Shown here piece by piece: positions 1 through 8,546 of a stretch of DNA of 15,903 bases; position 1 is the stretch's first letter; every line of letters starts with the position of its first letter. The stretch lies in the NCBI GenBank assembly GCA_051011595.1, contig JBPCTQ010000312.1, forward strand, positions 1-15,903, in the 5' to 3' direction. The position numbers and the translations under genes are program-made. Origin of the DNA: JAOUEE01 sp051011595. GTDB lineage: Bacteria; Actinomycetota; Acidimicrobiia; Acidimicrobiales; SHLQ01. The notes beneath the pieces were generated by a model, which saw nothing but the letters and a program-made list of their open reading frames with translations, ran no database searches and was not told the DNA's origin.

Positions 1-1712
1 GTGAGGATGACCCCGCCGTTGCCGTCGAGCACCGCGGTGCACTCCGGTGGCGGTGCCTCGCCGACGGTGAAGGTGAACTGATCGTTGGTGGAGATGTTGC
101 CGACTGTGTCGATGGCCCACCCGGTGACCTGATACGGCCCATCGGGGAGCGGAGTCTGCATGGCCCAGGTCACCGTGGTGCCCGACTCGCCGAAGTCGGG
201 AACGGTGATGAACTCGTGCAGGGCCGGGTCGAGGGTGCCGTCGGCTTGTACGTATTCGCTGGTGTCGGTGTTGAACAAGCGCACTCGTACCCGCTCGGTT
301 CGGTAGTCGTCGACCGAGGTGCCGGCCACCGTCAGCGGGCTACCCGCCAACGCACCCGGGGTGGGCACGGTGATGTCGATGGTGGGGTCGGCGTTGTCGA
401 AGCTGTCGGGCCCGAAGTCGAAGAAACCGGCCCGCCCGACCGAGCGGTTCCCCAGTTGGGAGCCGTCGTGGCCGAGCAGCAGACCCCGGTCGATGACCGT
501 GAGCTCGCTCACGCCGTGGAAGCTGTTGGAGCCCGGGTCCCAGTCGAGGGGCGTGCCGTCGGCGGGGTTGAGAGCCGCCACCTGCCACCGCCAGGCGCCG
601 AACTGGGCGGCACCCGAGCAGGTCTTGACCTGGCCGTCGTTGTTGGTGGGTCCGGGGCCGGTGGCGATACGACAGAAGTGCCCGCCCGCATAGACGGCGT
701 TGTTGGAGATGGCCACCGAGTAGGTGGAGTCGCGCATGGCGTGGGTCCACATCGGCGAGGTGTTGGGCCCTCCCGTGGTGGGGAAGGTCAGCACCATGTC
801 GTGCCACGGCGGAGAGTTGCCGACGATCGTGCTCATGGCGAAGAAGCTGCCGTCGGGGGCAAGGTCGCCGTCGGAGGGCAGGGCCCCCTGGGGTGCACCG
901 ATGAAGAAGCTGTTGATCGAGTAGCTGGTGAGCAGTGGGGCCGACTGGTTGCTGATGTCGAAGATGGCGGCCCCCAGCCGCTGTTGACCATCGATGTCTC
1001 GTGCCGAGTGCACCACCACCAGGCTGTCGCCGTCGGGGGTGGCCTCGAGATGTTTGATGTGCTGGCCGCCCGAACGTGAACCACCCTCCCCGGTGAACTC
1101 GTAGTTGAAGGCGGCGATCACGTCGTCGGTGAGCGGGTTGATCTCGACGATGTTGTCGTGGTCGTTGCCCTTCACCTTCTTGAACGAGCCGCCGACGAAC
1201 ATGCGGTCATCGACGGTGATGTCGATGCTGGTGACGACGGCACTCACGTTGGCGATCCAGAGCGGATCGACGGTTCCGTCGGGCATCGACACCTTGGCCA
1301 GCTTGCTGCGGGGCCGTCCGTCGATCTGGTTGAAGGCACCACCCACGAACATCTCGGTGCCGACCAGGCCTTCGGTGATGGCATGGACGGGCCCGTTGGG
1401 CGCCGGGTCGAACTCGTCGATGAGGTCGCCGGTGTCGCGGTCGTACGCCACCAGATACGGGCGGGTGATGACCGACCCGTCGCTCAGCTCGAGTTGCTGG
1501 AAGTCGCCGCCCACCACGATCCAATGGCCGACCTCGGTTGTCGCGAAGACATCACCGTCGAGGATCTCGGGGAAGTCGGTGCGGGGAATCTCCGGCACCA
1601 GCCCCACGTGGGGGACATCGAGCGCGGTGGCACCGGCGCCACTGTGGCCGGCCACCGCCATCGCCGCCGCGATGATCATCAGGGGAAGGAAGTGCCGCCA
1701 CTTGAGCGCCAT
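1..1712 (-). CDS. Secreted beta-propeller protein, delta-60/DUF5122-like repeats (C-terminus beyond window)
   Basis: The frame is open from an ATG at 1712 down to the left edge: 570 codons with no stop, so the C-terminus is missing. Residues 1-30 look like a Sec signal peptide: basic K4/R6, a hydrophobic core (LPLMIIAAAMAV), then a likely cleavage site after ATA (28-30). The body carries repeated blade motifs of the VGGxF type: WIVVGGDF (about 64-71), MFVGGAF (121-127), MFVGGSF (171-177) and VYAGGHF (340-346). The middle two are exactly 50 residues apart. This pattern is typical of delta-60/DUF5122 propellers. After about residue 440 the sequence changes to Ig/fibronectin-like beta strands (PLTVAGTSVDD, then QFTFTVGEAPPPE). 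It is probably an exported or cell-surface protein; its ligand is unknown. It is divergently transcribed from the TPR gene. The Shine-Dalgarno is weak (AAAGGCGG about 10 bases upstream). I am sure of the coding frame and export, and moderately sure of the family. Confidence 0.85.
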   Translation of the reverse strand, partial: MALKWRHFLPLMIIAAAMAVAGHSGAGATALDVPHVGLVPEIPRTDFPEILDGDVFATTEVGHWIVVGGDFQQLELSDGSVITRPYLVAYDRDTGDLIDEFDPAPNGPVHAITEGLVGTEMFVGGAFNQIDGRPRSKLAKVSMPDGTVDPLWIANVSAVVTSIDITVDDRMFVGGSFKKVKGNDHDNIVEINPLTDDVIAAFNYEFTGEGGSRSGGQHIKHLEATPDGDSLVVVHSARDIDGQQRLGAAIFDISNQSAPLLTSYSINSFFIGAPQGALPSDGDLAPDGSFFAMSTIVGNSPPWHDMVLTFPTTGGPNTSPMWTHAMRDSTYSVAISNNAVYAGGHFCRIATGPGPTNNDGQVKTCSGAAQFGAWRWQVAALNPADGTPLDWDPGSNSFHGVSELTVIDRGLLLGHDGSQLGNRSVGRAGFFDFGPDSFDNADPTIDITVPTPGALAGSPLTVAGTSVDDYRTERVRVRLFNTDTSEYVQADGTLDPALHEFITVPDFGESGTTVTWAMQTPLPDGPYQVTGWAIDTVGNISTNDQFTFTVGEAPPPECTAVLDGNGGVIL

Positions 1713-1751
1713 GTTCACCGACCCGCCTTTCTGGGTACAAGAATGGATTTC

Positions 1752-1757
1752 ATGATA
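1752..1757 (-). promoter_or_regulatory. Possible -10 box (TATCAT) for the propeller gene
   Basis: On the minus strand TATCAT lies about 40 bases upstream of the ATG at 1712. It is the best TANNNT match in the 123-base divergent gap. The matching -35 (CAGACG, 17 bases upstream) is poor, so this is a weak call. Confidence 0.25.
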
Positions 1758-1796
1758 TCTGAGGGCACTACCTTCGTCTGTGCCGGATTCGTGAAT

Positions 1797-1818
1797 GGGC
1801 CATCGGGCCCAGAGCCCG
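1797..1818. repeat. Overlapping GC-rich inverted repeats in the divergent promoter region
   Basis: GGGCC-N4-GGCCC (1797-1810) overlaps CGGGC-N5-GCCCG (1804-1818), so the two hairpins or dyads cannot form together. They lie immediately upstream of the putative -10 box at 1823, where an operator might sit. Short GC-rich dyads are common by chance at this base composition. Confidence 0.3.
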
Positions 1819-1822
1819 GCGA

Positions 1823-1828
1823 TACGCT
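1823..1828 (+). promoter_or_regulatory. Putative -10 box (TACGCT) for a leaderless TPR-gene transcript
   Basis: TACGCT fits TANNNT and ends 7 bases before the ATG at 1836. Transcription would then start at or next to the A of the start codon. No Shine-Dalgarno precedes this ATG, which agrees with leaderless translation, common in actinobacteria. No convincing -35 is visible. Confidence 0.35.
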
Positions 1829-1835
1829 GCCTCCA

Positions 1836-2909
1836 ATGGCCGAAGATCGCACTCGTGGAACTGGATCGGGTCGACGGCCCCCGCCGAAACCGTCGGGATC
1901 GAATCGGTCCAACAAGGACCGCAAGAACGACCGTAGTGGTCGCCCATCGGCTAAGGGTGGCACCGGCAAGTCGAAATCGAGCCGGTCGGGATCCGGCGCC
2001 GACGACCGGCCATCGGGCCGGGCCCGGTCCTGGGGCAGTTTGGCCCAGAGTGGCGCGCGGCGAGAGAGCGAACCCGAACCGGAGCGGCCCCGTCGGCCTC
2101 GTGAGCCACTGAGTCCCGAAGAAGAGGCCAAGCGCCTCGAGCGGGCCGCCCGTCGAGAAGCCAAGGCCGCCGACCAGGCGCGGCTTCGGGCCGAGGCCAA
2201 GGACGCGGTCGATCGAGCCGAATCTCGACGGCGCGGTCCTCGAGGCAAGAAACCCAGTGCCCGTTCGGCGCTCCCCAAGGTGCCCCTGTCACTCGATGAG
2301 CCCGAGGTCGCCATCGCTCGACTGGTGGGTGCGGATCGTTCGGCCCGCTACGTGCGCGCCCTGGGCGAGGCATCGCAGTCGTTCGCTCGCGAGCGGTTCC
2401 AGGATGCTCGCCGTCAACTGGCCCCGGCGGTGCGGACCGTGCCCGACGTGCCCGAGGTGGCCGAGCTGCAAGGCCTGATCCAGTACCGCCTCGGCAACTG
2501 GAAGGCGGCGTCTGACCAGCTCGAGCGATTTCGGACCCTGTCCGGTACCACCGAACAACATCCGGTACTGGCCGACTGCTACCGAGCGCTGGGGCGATAC
2601 GCCGACGTCGAGGAACTCTGGGATGAACTGCGGGCGGCGTCACCGTCGGCTGACCTGGTCACCGAAGGGCGCATCGTCGCCGCCGGTGCGCTGGCCGATC
2701 AGGATCGCCTGCCCGAGGCGCTGGCCCTGCTCGAAAAGGGTTGGAATCGCCCCAAACGGCCCAAACCCCACCACCTTCGCCGCGCCTACGCCTTGGCCGA
2801 TCTCTACGAACGAAATGGGCGGGCGCCGCGGGCCCGCGAGTTGTTCCGCTGGATCGAAACCAACGAGCCGGGCTTTGCCGATGTCCACCAGCGGGTGGCG
2901 GCCCTGTAG
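1836..2909 (+). CDS. TPR-like protein with basic disordered N-terminus
   Basis: 357 residues. Residues 1-92 are rich in S, R, K, G and P and surely disordered. Residues 93-131 form a charged Glu/Ala/Arg-rich helix, possibly coiled coil. Residues 153-357 are helical with TPR-like pairs, for example EVAELQGLIQYRLGNWKAAS, ADCYRALGRYADVEELWDEL, then LADLYERNGRAPRARELFRW. No catalytic motif or membrane segment is seen, so it is probably a cytoplasmic scaffold or nucleic-acid-associated protein; the exact role is unknown. The frame stays open to an ATG at 1158, but that extension runs antisense through the propeller gene. I therefore chose the ATG at 1836, just behind a -10-like box; in-frame ATG 1752 and GTG 1791 are alternatives. 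From memory, mycobacteria carry a TPR protein beside a HAD-IIA phosphatase (Rv1691-Rv1692). Here a HAD-IIA gene lies 4.7 kb downstream on the same strand, which may be a relic of that arrangement. Confidence 0.85.
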   Translation: MAEDRTRGTGSGRRPPPKPSGSNRSNKDRKNDRSGRPSAKGGTGKSKSSRSGSGADDRPSGRARSWGSLAQSGARRESEPEPERPRRPREPLSPEEEAKRLERAARREAKAADQARLRAEAKDAVDRAESRRRGPRGKKPSARSALPKVPLSLDEPEVAIARLVGADRSARYVRALGEASQSFARERFQDARRQLAPAVRTVPDVPEVAELQGLIQYRLGNWKAASDQLERFRTLSGTTEQHPVLADCYRALGRYADVEELWDELRAASPSADLVTEGRIVAAGALADQDRLPEALALLEKGWNRPKRPKPHHLRRAYALADLYERNGRAPRARELFRWIETNEPGFADVHQRVAAL

Positions 2910-2940
2910 GGCTCGATCCGGCGTTGTCGGAGCGTCGCCG

Positions 2941-2946
2941 TAGGGT
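2941..2946 (+). promoter_or_regulatory. Possible -10 box (TAGGGT) upstream of the SSB-like gene
   Basis: TAGGGT fits TANNNT and lies in the 83-base gap between the TPR and SSB-like genes. It would give a leader of about 40 bases. No -35 is found at a normal distance (TTGTCG at 2924 is only 11 bases away), so the gene may instead be read through from the TPR gene. Confidence 0.25.
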
Positions 2947-2992
2947 GAGCGCCAACTTCCTCCTCTCACTGTTCACCGTGAAGGAGATCCCC

Positions 2993-3373
2993 ATGCCCGC
3001 ATCCTCCGAGAGCGCCGATCCCACCATCGATCTGGTCTTCCTGGTCGGAAGTCTCGCTCGTCCACCCCAGATTCGAACCCTGCCGTCGGCCACCGAGCTG
3101 GTCGAGCTCGAAGTCAGCACCCGTCGGCCGGGCGAACGGGCCGACACCGTGCCGGTCACCATGTTCTCGCCGCCCCGGTCGGTGACCACACTCACCGCCG
3201 GCGCCCGAGTGGCGGTGGTGGGGCGGGTACAGCGTCGCTTCTTCCGTCGGGGCGGCCGTACCGAGAGCCGCACCCAGGTCACCGCCGATCGAGTGGTTCC
3301 GGCCGGTCAGCGTCGCCGCCTCGCTCCGGCGCTCGACGCCGTGCGCCAAACCCTCGACAGCTTCGACGGCTGA
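2993..3373 (+). CDS. Small OB-fold protein resembling single-stranded DNA-binding protein (SSB-like)
   Basis: 126 residues. The order of segments follows the bacterial SSB OB-fold: LVGSLARPPQIRTLPSATEL (16-35), a strand with ELEVSTRR (38-45), VPVTMF (53-58), then LTAGARVAVVGRVQRRFF (67-84) and a last strand with QVTADRVV. This matches the usual G-L-x-x-x-P start, the vxvxxf strand and the aGxxVxVxGxxxxR core. Unlike a housekeeping SSB it lacks the long Gly/Pro/Gln-rich tail with an acidic tip; it ends in DAVRQTLDSFDG. It is therefore more likely an accessory paralogue than the replicative SSB. Binding to single-stranded DNA is inferred from the fold only. The start is well supported: AGGAG at 2982-2986, 6 bases before the ATG. 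Confidence 0.8.
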   Translation: MPASSESADPTIDLVFLVGSLARPPQIRTLPSATELVELEVSTRRPGERADTVPVTMFSPPRSVTTLTAGARVAVVGRVQRRFFRRGGRTESRTQVTADRVVPAGQRRRLAPALDAVRQTLDSFDG

Positions 3374-3420
3374 CCGTCGCAGTGGGTCGACGGGCCCACG
3401 ACAAGTGCGTCGGCGATGAG

Positions 3421-3426
3421 TACTCT
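3421..3426 (+). promoter_or_regulatory. Possible -10 box (TACTCT) for the aldolase gene
   Basis: TACTCT lies in the 129-base gap before the aldolase and would give a leader of about 70 bases. The -35 region is unclear (CGACAA at 3399 is the best, with a 16-base spacer). Confidence 0.25.
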
Positions 3427-3451
3427 CGCACGACTGGGAGTCCATTCCCCG

Positions 3452-3473
3452 GCCGACGTACCGTGGCGTCGGC
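3452..3473 (+). other. Hairpin in the aldolase 5' leader
   Basis: GCCGACG (3452-3458) and CGTCGGC (3467-3473) are perfect 7-base inverted repeats with an 8-base loop. They lie 14 bases before the AGGAG ribosome site. It may be an operator or a leader-RNA hairpin; no known riboswitch is recognised. Confidence 0.35.
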
Positions 3474-3502
3474 ACGACCCTCTCACCAGGAGTAGACCAT
3501 CC

Positions 3503-4555
3503 GTGGATATCGCAAGCCTGCTCGGCGCCGACGCCGATGAGCTGCTGGGCCATGAGTGCAAGACCGTGGAGGCGGCCGCGCTCACCATTCCCGGTCCCGA
3601 CTACATCGATGACGTCATGGCGGCCTCGGACCGGTCGCCGCAGGTGCTGCGCAACCTGCAGTCGTTGTTCGACCACGGTCGCCTCGGCGGCAGCGGTTAT
3701 GTGTCGATCCTGCCCGTGGATCAGGGCATCGAACACAGCGGCGCGGCGTCGTTTGCACCCAATCCCATCTACTTCGATCCGGCGAACATCGTGCAGCTGG
3801 CCATCGAGGGCGGCTGCAACGCAGTGGCCACCACCTTCGGGGTGCTCGGCGCGGTGTCGCGTCGGTACGCCCACAAGATCCCCTTCATCGTCAAGATCAA
3901 CCACAACGAGCTGCTCACCGCGCCGAACACCTTCGACCAGATCATGTTCGGTTCCGTCGACCAGGCCCACGAGCTTGGTGCTGCCGGTGTCGGAGCCACC
4001 ATCTACTTCGGATCACCGGAGAGTGGTCGCCAGATCCAGGAGGTGGCCGACGCCTTCGCTCGAGCTCACGAATTGGGCATGTTCACCGTGCTCTGGTGTT
4101 ACCTGCGCAGCTCGGAGTTCAAGGTCGACGGCACCGACTATCACGCTTCGGCCGACCTCACGGCTCAGGCCAACCACATCGGTGTCACCATCGAGGCCGA
4201 CATCATCAAGCAGAAGCTGCCCGAGAACAACGGCGGGTACAACGCCCTGTCCGGCTTCGGCAAGACACACGCACTCGTGTACGACGAGCTCACCACCGAT
4301 CACCCCATCGATCTGTGCCGGTGGCAGGTGGCCAACTGCTACATGGGTCGGATCGGGCTCATCAACAGCGGTGGTGCCTCGTCGGGCGCCAGCGACCTGG
4401 CCGAAGCGGTCCGCACCGCGGTCATCAACAAGCGGGCCGGCGGCATGGGCCTGATCTCGGGACGGAAGGCGTTCCAGCGCCCGATGGCCGAAGGGGTCGA
4501 GCTGCTCAACGCCATCCAGGACGTGTACCGCGACCAGGCTGTCACCATCGCCTGA
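3503..4555 (+). CDS. fbaB: Class I fructose-bisphosphate aldolase, FbaB/DhnA type
   Basis: Cleaves fructose 1,6-bisphosphate to dihydroxyacetone phosphate and glyceraldehyde 3-phosphate (or the reverse) through a lysine Schiff base, in glycolysis/gluconeogenesis in the cytoplasm. At 350 residues it has the length I recall for E. coli FbaB and follows it closely end to end: YVSILPVDQGIEHS, NPIYFDPANIV, PFIVKINHNELL, GATIYFGSPESGRQI, then KQK at 236-238 followed by ENNGGY, and NCYMGRIGLINSGGASSG. The Schiff-base lysine is expected within the KQK segment. The start is GTG at 3503, with AGGAG at 3488-3492 (10 bases). This start gives the N-terminus MDIASLLGADADELL, which matches the family. A longer in-frame ATG at 3416 is less likely. 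Its neighbour upstream is the SSB-like gene; the kor operon follows after 151 bases. Confidence 0.96.
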   Translation: MDIASLLGADADELLGHECKTVEAAALTIPGPDYIDDVMAASDRSPQVLRNLQSLFDHGRLGGSGYVSILPVDQGIEHSGAASFAPNPIYFDPANIVQLAIEGGCNAVATTFGVLGAVSRRYAHKIPFIVKINHNELLTAPNTFDQIMFGSVDQAHELGAAGVGATIYFGSPESGRQIQEVADAFARAHELGMFTVLWCYLRSSEFKVDGTDYHASADLTAQANHIGVTIEADIIKQKLPENNGGYNALSGFGKTHALVYDELTTDHPIDLCRWQVANCYMGRIGLINSGGASSGASDLAEAVRTAVINKRAGGMGLISGRKAFQRPMAEGVELLNAIQDVYRDQAVTIA

Positions 4556-4653
4556 CAGAGATCGAGCGCACGACCGGCGACGGTCCCGACTCGCTCGAGC
4601 ACCCCGCCGGAGCGGTTCGTGACGAGCCCGACCAGGGGTGGCACTCTAGGTTC

Positions 4654-4710
4654 ATGGACAGGGCTAAGGTCCCTGCGCGCCCAGGGCCCCGACAAAAGAA
4701 GAGCCCATGA
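4654..4710 (+). CDS. Possible 18-codon upstream ORF overlapping the korA start
   Basis: ATG at 4654 opens an 18-residue basic peptide (begins MDRAKVPARP, ends QKKSP). Its TGA overlaps the korA ATG as ATGA (4707-4710). korA has only a weak Shine-Dalgarno (AGAAGAG very close to the ATG), so delivery of ribosomes by this ORF could matter. A CACTCT box ends 6 bases before the ATG and would suit a leaderless start, but it is a poor -10. The upstream ORF may be chance. Confidence 0.3.
   Translation: MDRAKVPARPGPRQKKSP
4659..4686 (+). other. Mutually exclusive CAGGG/CCCTG/CAGGG hairpins before korA
   Basis: CAGGG (4659-4663), CCCTG (4671-4675) and CAGGG (4682-4686) allow the middle element to pair with either flank (7- and 6-base loops). 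They lie inside the possible upstream ORF. The layout resembles an attenuator, but the stems are only 5 bp. Confidence 0.3.
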
Positions 4711-6573
4711 CCGATACCGCTGACTCGAAGTCGTCGACACCACCGAGCCTCACCCATGTGATCCTGCGATTCGCCGGTGACTCGGGTGACGGCATGCAGT
4801 TGACGGGGGACCGCTTCACCAGCGCCAGTGCCATGTTCGGCAACGACTTGGCCACGTTGCCCGACTTCCCGGCCGAGATCAGGGCGCCGGCCGGCACCCT
4901 GGCCGGCGTGTCGGCGTTCCAGGTCCACATCTCCGACCACAACATCACCACCCCCGGCGACGCTCCCAGCGTGCTGGTGGCGATGAATCCAGCGGCCCTC
5001 AAGGCCGACCTGCATCGCCTCGAGCTGGGCGGCACGGTCATCGTCAACGAGGACAGCTTCGAGGAGCGCAACCTGGCCAAGGCCGGGTACGACGCCGACC
5101 CGCTCGACGACGGCACGCTCGACGGTTACACGCTGGTGCGGGTGCCGATGTCCAAACTCACCAAGGAGGCTTGCGCCGAACTGGGTGTGAAACCGCGCGA
5201 CGCCGAGCGGTCGAAGAACTTCTTCGCCCTGGGCCTGGTGTCGTGGATGTACAGCCGGCCGATGGAGCCGACCCTGGACTGGATCACGGCCAAGTTCGCC
5301 GGGCGTGACCAGGTGATCGCGGCCAACGTCAACGCCTTCAAGGCCGGTCATGCCTACGGCGAGACCGCCGAGTTGGGCGAACACCACTTCGTGGTCAAGC
5401 CGGCACCTCTCGAGCCGGGTACCTACACCAGTATCAACGGCAACACGGCGCTGTCCTGGGGCCTACTGGCCGCCGGCCAGCAGGCCAACCTTCCGCTGTT
5501 CCTCGGCTCCTATCCCATCACTCCGGCCAGCGACATCCTCCACGAGCTGGCCAAACACAAGAACTTCGGCGTTCGCACCCTGCAAGCCGAAGACGAGATC
5601 GCCGCGGTGGGGTCGGCTCTGGGCGCGGCCTACGGCGGCCATCTGGCCATCACCACCACCAGTGGCCCGGGCATCGCGCTCAAGGGCGAAACCATCGGTT
5701 TGGCCGTCAGCCTCGAGCTGCCGCTGGTCATCATCGACATCCAGCGAGGGGGCCCCTCGACGGGCCTGCCCACCAAGACCGAGGCCGCCGACCTGTTCCT
5801 GGCCCTCTACGGGCGCCACGGTGAGTCACCCATGCCGGTGGTGGCGGCGTACAGCCCGGCCCAGTGTTTCGACGCCGCGCTCGAGGCCGCCCGTATCGCC
5901 TTGACCTATCGCACTCCCGTGATGTTGTTGTCCGATGGGTATCTGGCCAACGGTTCAGAACCCTGGCGGCTTCCATCGGTGGCCGACCTGCCCGATCTCA
6001 CGGTGCCCTTCGCCACCGAACCCAACCAGACCAACGAGGACGGTGAGCCCGTCTTCTGGCCCTACCTACGCGACGAGAACCTGGCCCGACCCTGGGCGGT
6101 GCCGGGCACGCCCGATCTGATGCACCGCATCGGTGGTATCGAGAAGGCCGAGGGTACGGGCAACATCAGCTACGAACCCGACAACCATCAAGCCATGACC
6201 GATGTACGCGAGGCCCGCATCGACAAGATCGCCGAGTCGATCCCGCCGACCGAGGTGCTGGGCGACGCCGACGCCGATATCTGCGTCGTGGGTTGGGGCT
6301 CCACCTGGGGCGCCATCTCCAGTGCCGTGGGTCGGGTCCGAGCCCAGGGGCACAAGGTGGCCCAGATCCACATCACCCACCTTCGGCCGCTGCCGGCCGA
6401 CCTGGGATCGTTGTTGGCCGGCTTCGAGAAGGTGTTGGTGCCCGAGATGAACAACGGCCAGCTGGCGTTCGTATTACGCGGCACCTACCTGGTCGATGCC
6501 CGTTCGTTGTCCAAGGTGATGGGCCAGCCGTTCACTGCCGGCGAGATCGCCGCCGAGATCGAGAGGATGCTCG

Positions 6574-6581
<8 letters not shown>
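4707..6581 (+). CDS. korA: 2-oxoglutarate:ferredoxin oxidoreductase, alpha subunit (gamma-alpha fusion)
   Basis: 624 residues. With KorB it catalyses 2-oxoglutarate + CoA + oxidised ferredoxin to succinyl-CoA + CO2 + reduced ferredoxin, a TCA-cycle step. The N-terminal gamma domain (about 10-200) holds the glycine-rich GDSGDGMQ at 24-31. The alpha domain follows from about 235 with YPITP at 269-273, LQAEDEIAAVGSALGAAYGG, TTTSGPGIALKGE and IDIQRGGPSTGLPTKTE. The C-terminal domain (about 510-624) contains CVVGWGSTWGAI and HLRPLPADL. The fused layout and length are like actinobacterial KorA (Mycobacterium tuberculosis Rv2455c type). Pyruvate as substrate cannot be excluded from sequence alone, but the two-gene form without a ferredoxin domain favours 2-oxoglutarate. 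It overlaps korB by 8 bases. Confidence 0.93.
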
Positions 6582-7582
<1,001 letters not shown>

Positions 7583-7590
<8 letters not shown>

Positions 7591-8368
7591 GTCCGCCGAC
7601 CGACTCGACATCGACCCCGCGGCCGGTTGGGTCATCGATCTCGATGGTGTGATCTGGCTCGATGATCGGCCCCTGCCCGGCGTCGCCGAGGCGGTGGCGA
7701 CGCTGCAGCGTCGTGGTGAGGTGGTCTTCGTCACCAACAACTCGCGGGATCGGGTTGTCGACCAGGAGAACAAGCTGGGGTCGATGGGAATCAACGCCTC
7801 CGGCGCCGTCATCACATCGGCCCAGGCGGTGGTCGCGCTGGTCGGCCCGGGGGAGCGGGTGCTGATGGCCGCCGGGCCCGGTGTGGCCGAAGCCCTCCAT
7901 GAGGCCGAGGTCGACGCGGCCAGTCGGCGCGATGGGCCGGTGGACGCGGTGGTGCTCGGTATCCACCGTGACTTCGATTACGACGAGCTGACCTTGATCA
8001 CACGGGCCGTGCGGGGCGGGGCTCGGCTGTTGGCCACCAACGACGATGTGTCATTCCCGACACCAACCGGCCTGGTTCCGGGGAACGGCGCCTTGGTGGC
8101 GGCTGCAGAGGCCGCCACCGGTGTGGCCGCCGTCGTTGCCGGCAAACCCCACGAGCCGGTGGCCGCACTCGTTCGGGAGCGCCTGGGCGACGTGGGGGTG
8201 GTCATTGGTGATCGTCCCGACACCGATGGTCGATTCGCAGTGACGTTGGGGTACGAGTTCGCGCTGGTACTCAGTGGTGTCACCGACCGCGGCGACCTAC
8301 CCGTCGATCCGCAGCCATTGGTGGTGGCGAACGATCTGGCCGAGTTGGTCGCGTCCTTGGCGGATTGA
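7583..8368 (+). CDS. HAD-IIA family phosphatase (NagD/phosphoglycolate or glycerol-3-phosphate phosphatase type)
   Basis: 261 residues from a TTG at 7583. All four HAD motifs are visible: DLDGV at 19-23 (nucleophile D19, acid D21), FVTNNS with T51, GKPHEP with K188, and GDRPDTD with D210 and D215. The C2-type cap between motifs II and III and the WVIDLDGVIWL context place it in subclass IIA. The substrate is not readable from sequence. From memory, mycobacterial Rv1692 is a related glycerol-3-phosphate phosphatase, which is one candidate role; phosphoglycolate or p-nitrophenyl-phosphate type activity is another. TTG is the only start upstream of motif I; it overlaps korB by TTGACTGA, the same geometry as korA/korB. 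There is no proper Shine-Dalgarno, so translation probably depends on korB. Confidence 0.9.
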
Positions 8369-8381
8369 ATCGTCGGCGCGC

Positions 8382-8411
8382 CTGTCACCTTTCCCACTGC
8401 GGTTCTAGACT
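8382..8411 (+). promoter_or_regulatory. Promoter: CTGTCA-N18-TAGACT
   Basis: A -35-like CTGTCA (8382-8387, 4 of 6 to TTGACA) and a -10 TAGACT (8406-8411) with an 18-base spacer lie 14 bases after the HAD stop. This is the best promoter match in the window. It would drive the micro-ORF, the PKD gene and the TgpA-like gene. The start of transcription is expected at about 8418-8421, at or just before the micro-ORF ATG. Confidence 0.5.
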
Positions 8412-8420
8412 GGTGACGCG

Positions 8421-8486
8421 ATGCGGTTGATTTCGCTACTCAGCGCGCGAGCCGAGGCTCGGGCGGGTGGCGACGTCAACGACTGA
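8421..8486 (+). CDS. Possible 21-residue leader peptide, apparently leaderless
   Basis: ATG at 8421 encodes MRLISLLSARAEARAGGDVND and stops at TGA 8484-8486. The ATG lies 9 bases behind the -10 box and has no Shine-Dalgarno, as expected for a leaderless mRNA. It is in the same frame as the PKD gene, with two in-frame TGA codons (8484 and 8514) between them. Function is unknown; it could be a regulatory leader ORF or chance. Confidence 0.35.
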   Translation: MRLISLLSARAEARAGGDVND

Positions 8487-8510
8487 CCAAGACTCGACCC
8501 CGGCGGGCTC
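8448..8510 (+). other. Leader region with alternative hairpins before the PKD gene
   Basis: CGAGCC-GA-GGCTCG (8448-8461) forms a compact hairpin inside the micro-ORF. A second GGCTC at 8506-8510 could pair with the same GAGCC (8449-8453), so two structures compete. Passage of a ribosome through the micro-ORF would disturb the first hairpin. This is attenuator-like, but unproven; the rest of the 178-base gap holds only the promoter and the ribosome site. Confidence 0.3.
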
Positions 8511-8534
8511 CGCTGAGGTCGCCGATCGATCACC

Positions 8535-8540
8535 GAGGAG
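8535..8540 (+). promoter_or_regulatory. Ribosome-binding site GAGGAG deciding the PKD gene start
   Basis: GAGGAG lies 6 bases before an in-frame ATC at 8547 and 57 bases before the first in-frame GTG (8598). It is one of the strongest Shine-Dalgarno sequences in the window and points to the ATC as start. Confidence 0.6.
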
Positions 8541-8546
8541 AGCGCC

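Noticed and set aside
216..1079. 287-codon plus-strand ORF over the propeller gene
   Set aside because: The minus-strand frame here has a signal peptide and regularly spaced VGGxF motifs; the plus-strand translation is Val/Gly/Arg-rich with no pattern.
1158..1835. N-terminal extension of the TPR gene to an ATG at 1158
   Set aside because: It would overlap the propeller gene antisense over more than 500 bases. The extension has no family likeness, and a leaderless ATG is available at 1836.
2966..3970. 334-codon minus-strand ORF
   Set aside because: It is antisense to the SSB-like and aldolase genes, both of which are recognisable families; its translation is Arg/Gly/His-rich without motifs.
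4556..4653. Terminator after the aldolase gene
   Set aside because: Only short, imperfect stems (about 5 bp) and no T-tract were found; not strong enough to call.
8484..8516. Readthrough or selenocysteine at the two in-frame TGA codons joining the micro-ORF to the PKD gene
   Set aside because: The region between has no protein-like character, and a strong ribosome site lies downstream of both stops, so separate initiation is simpler.
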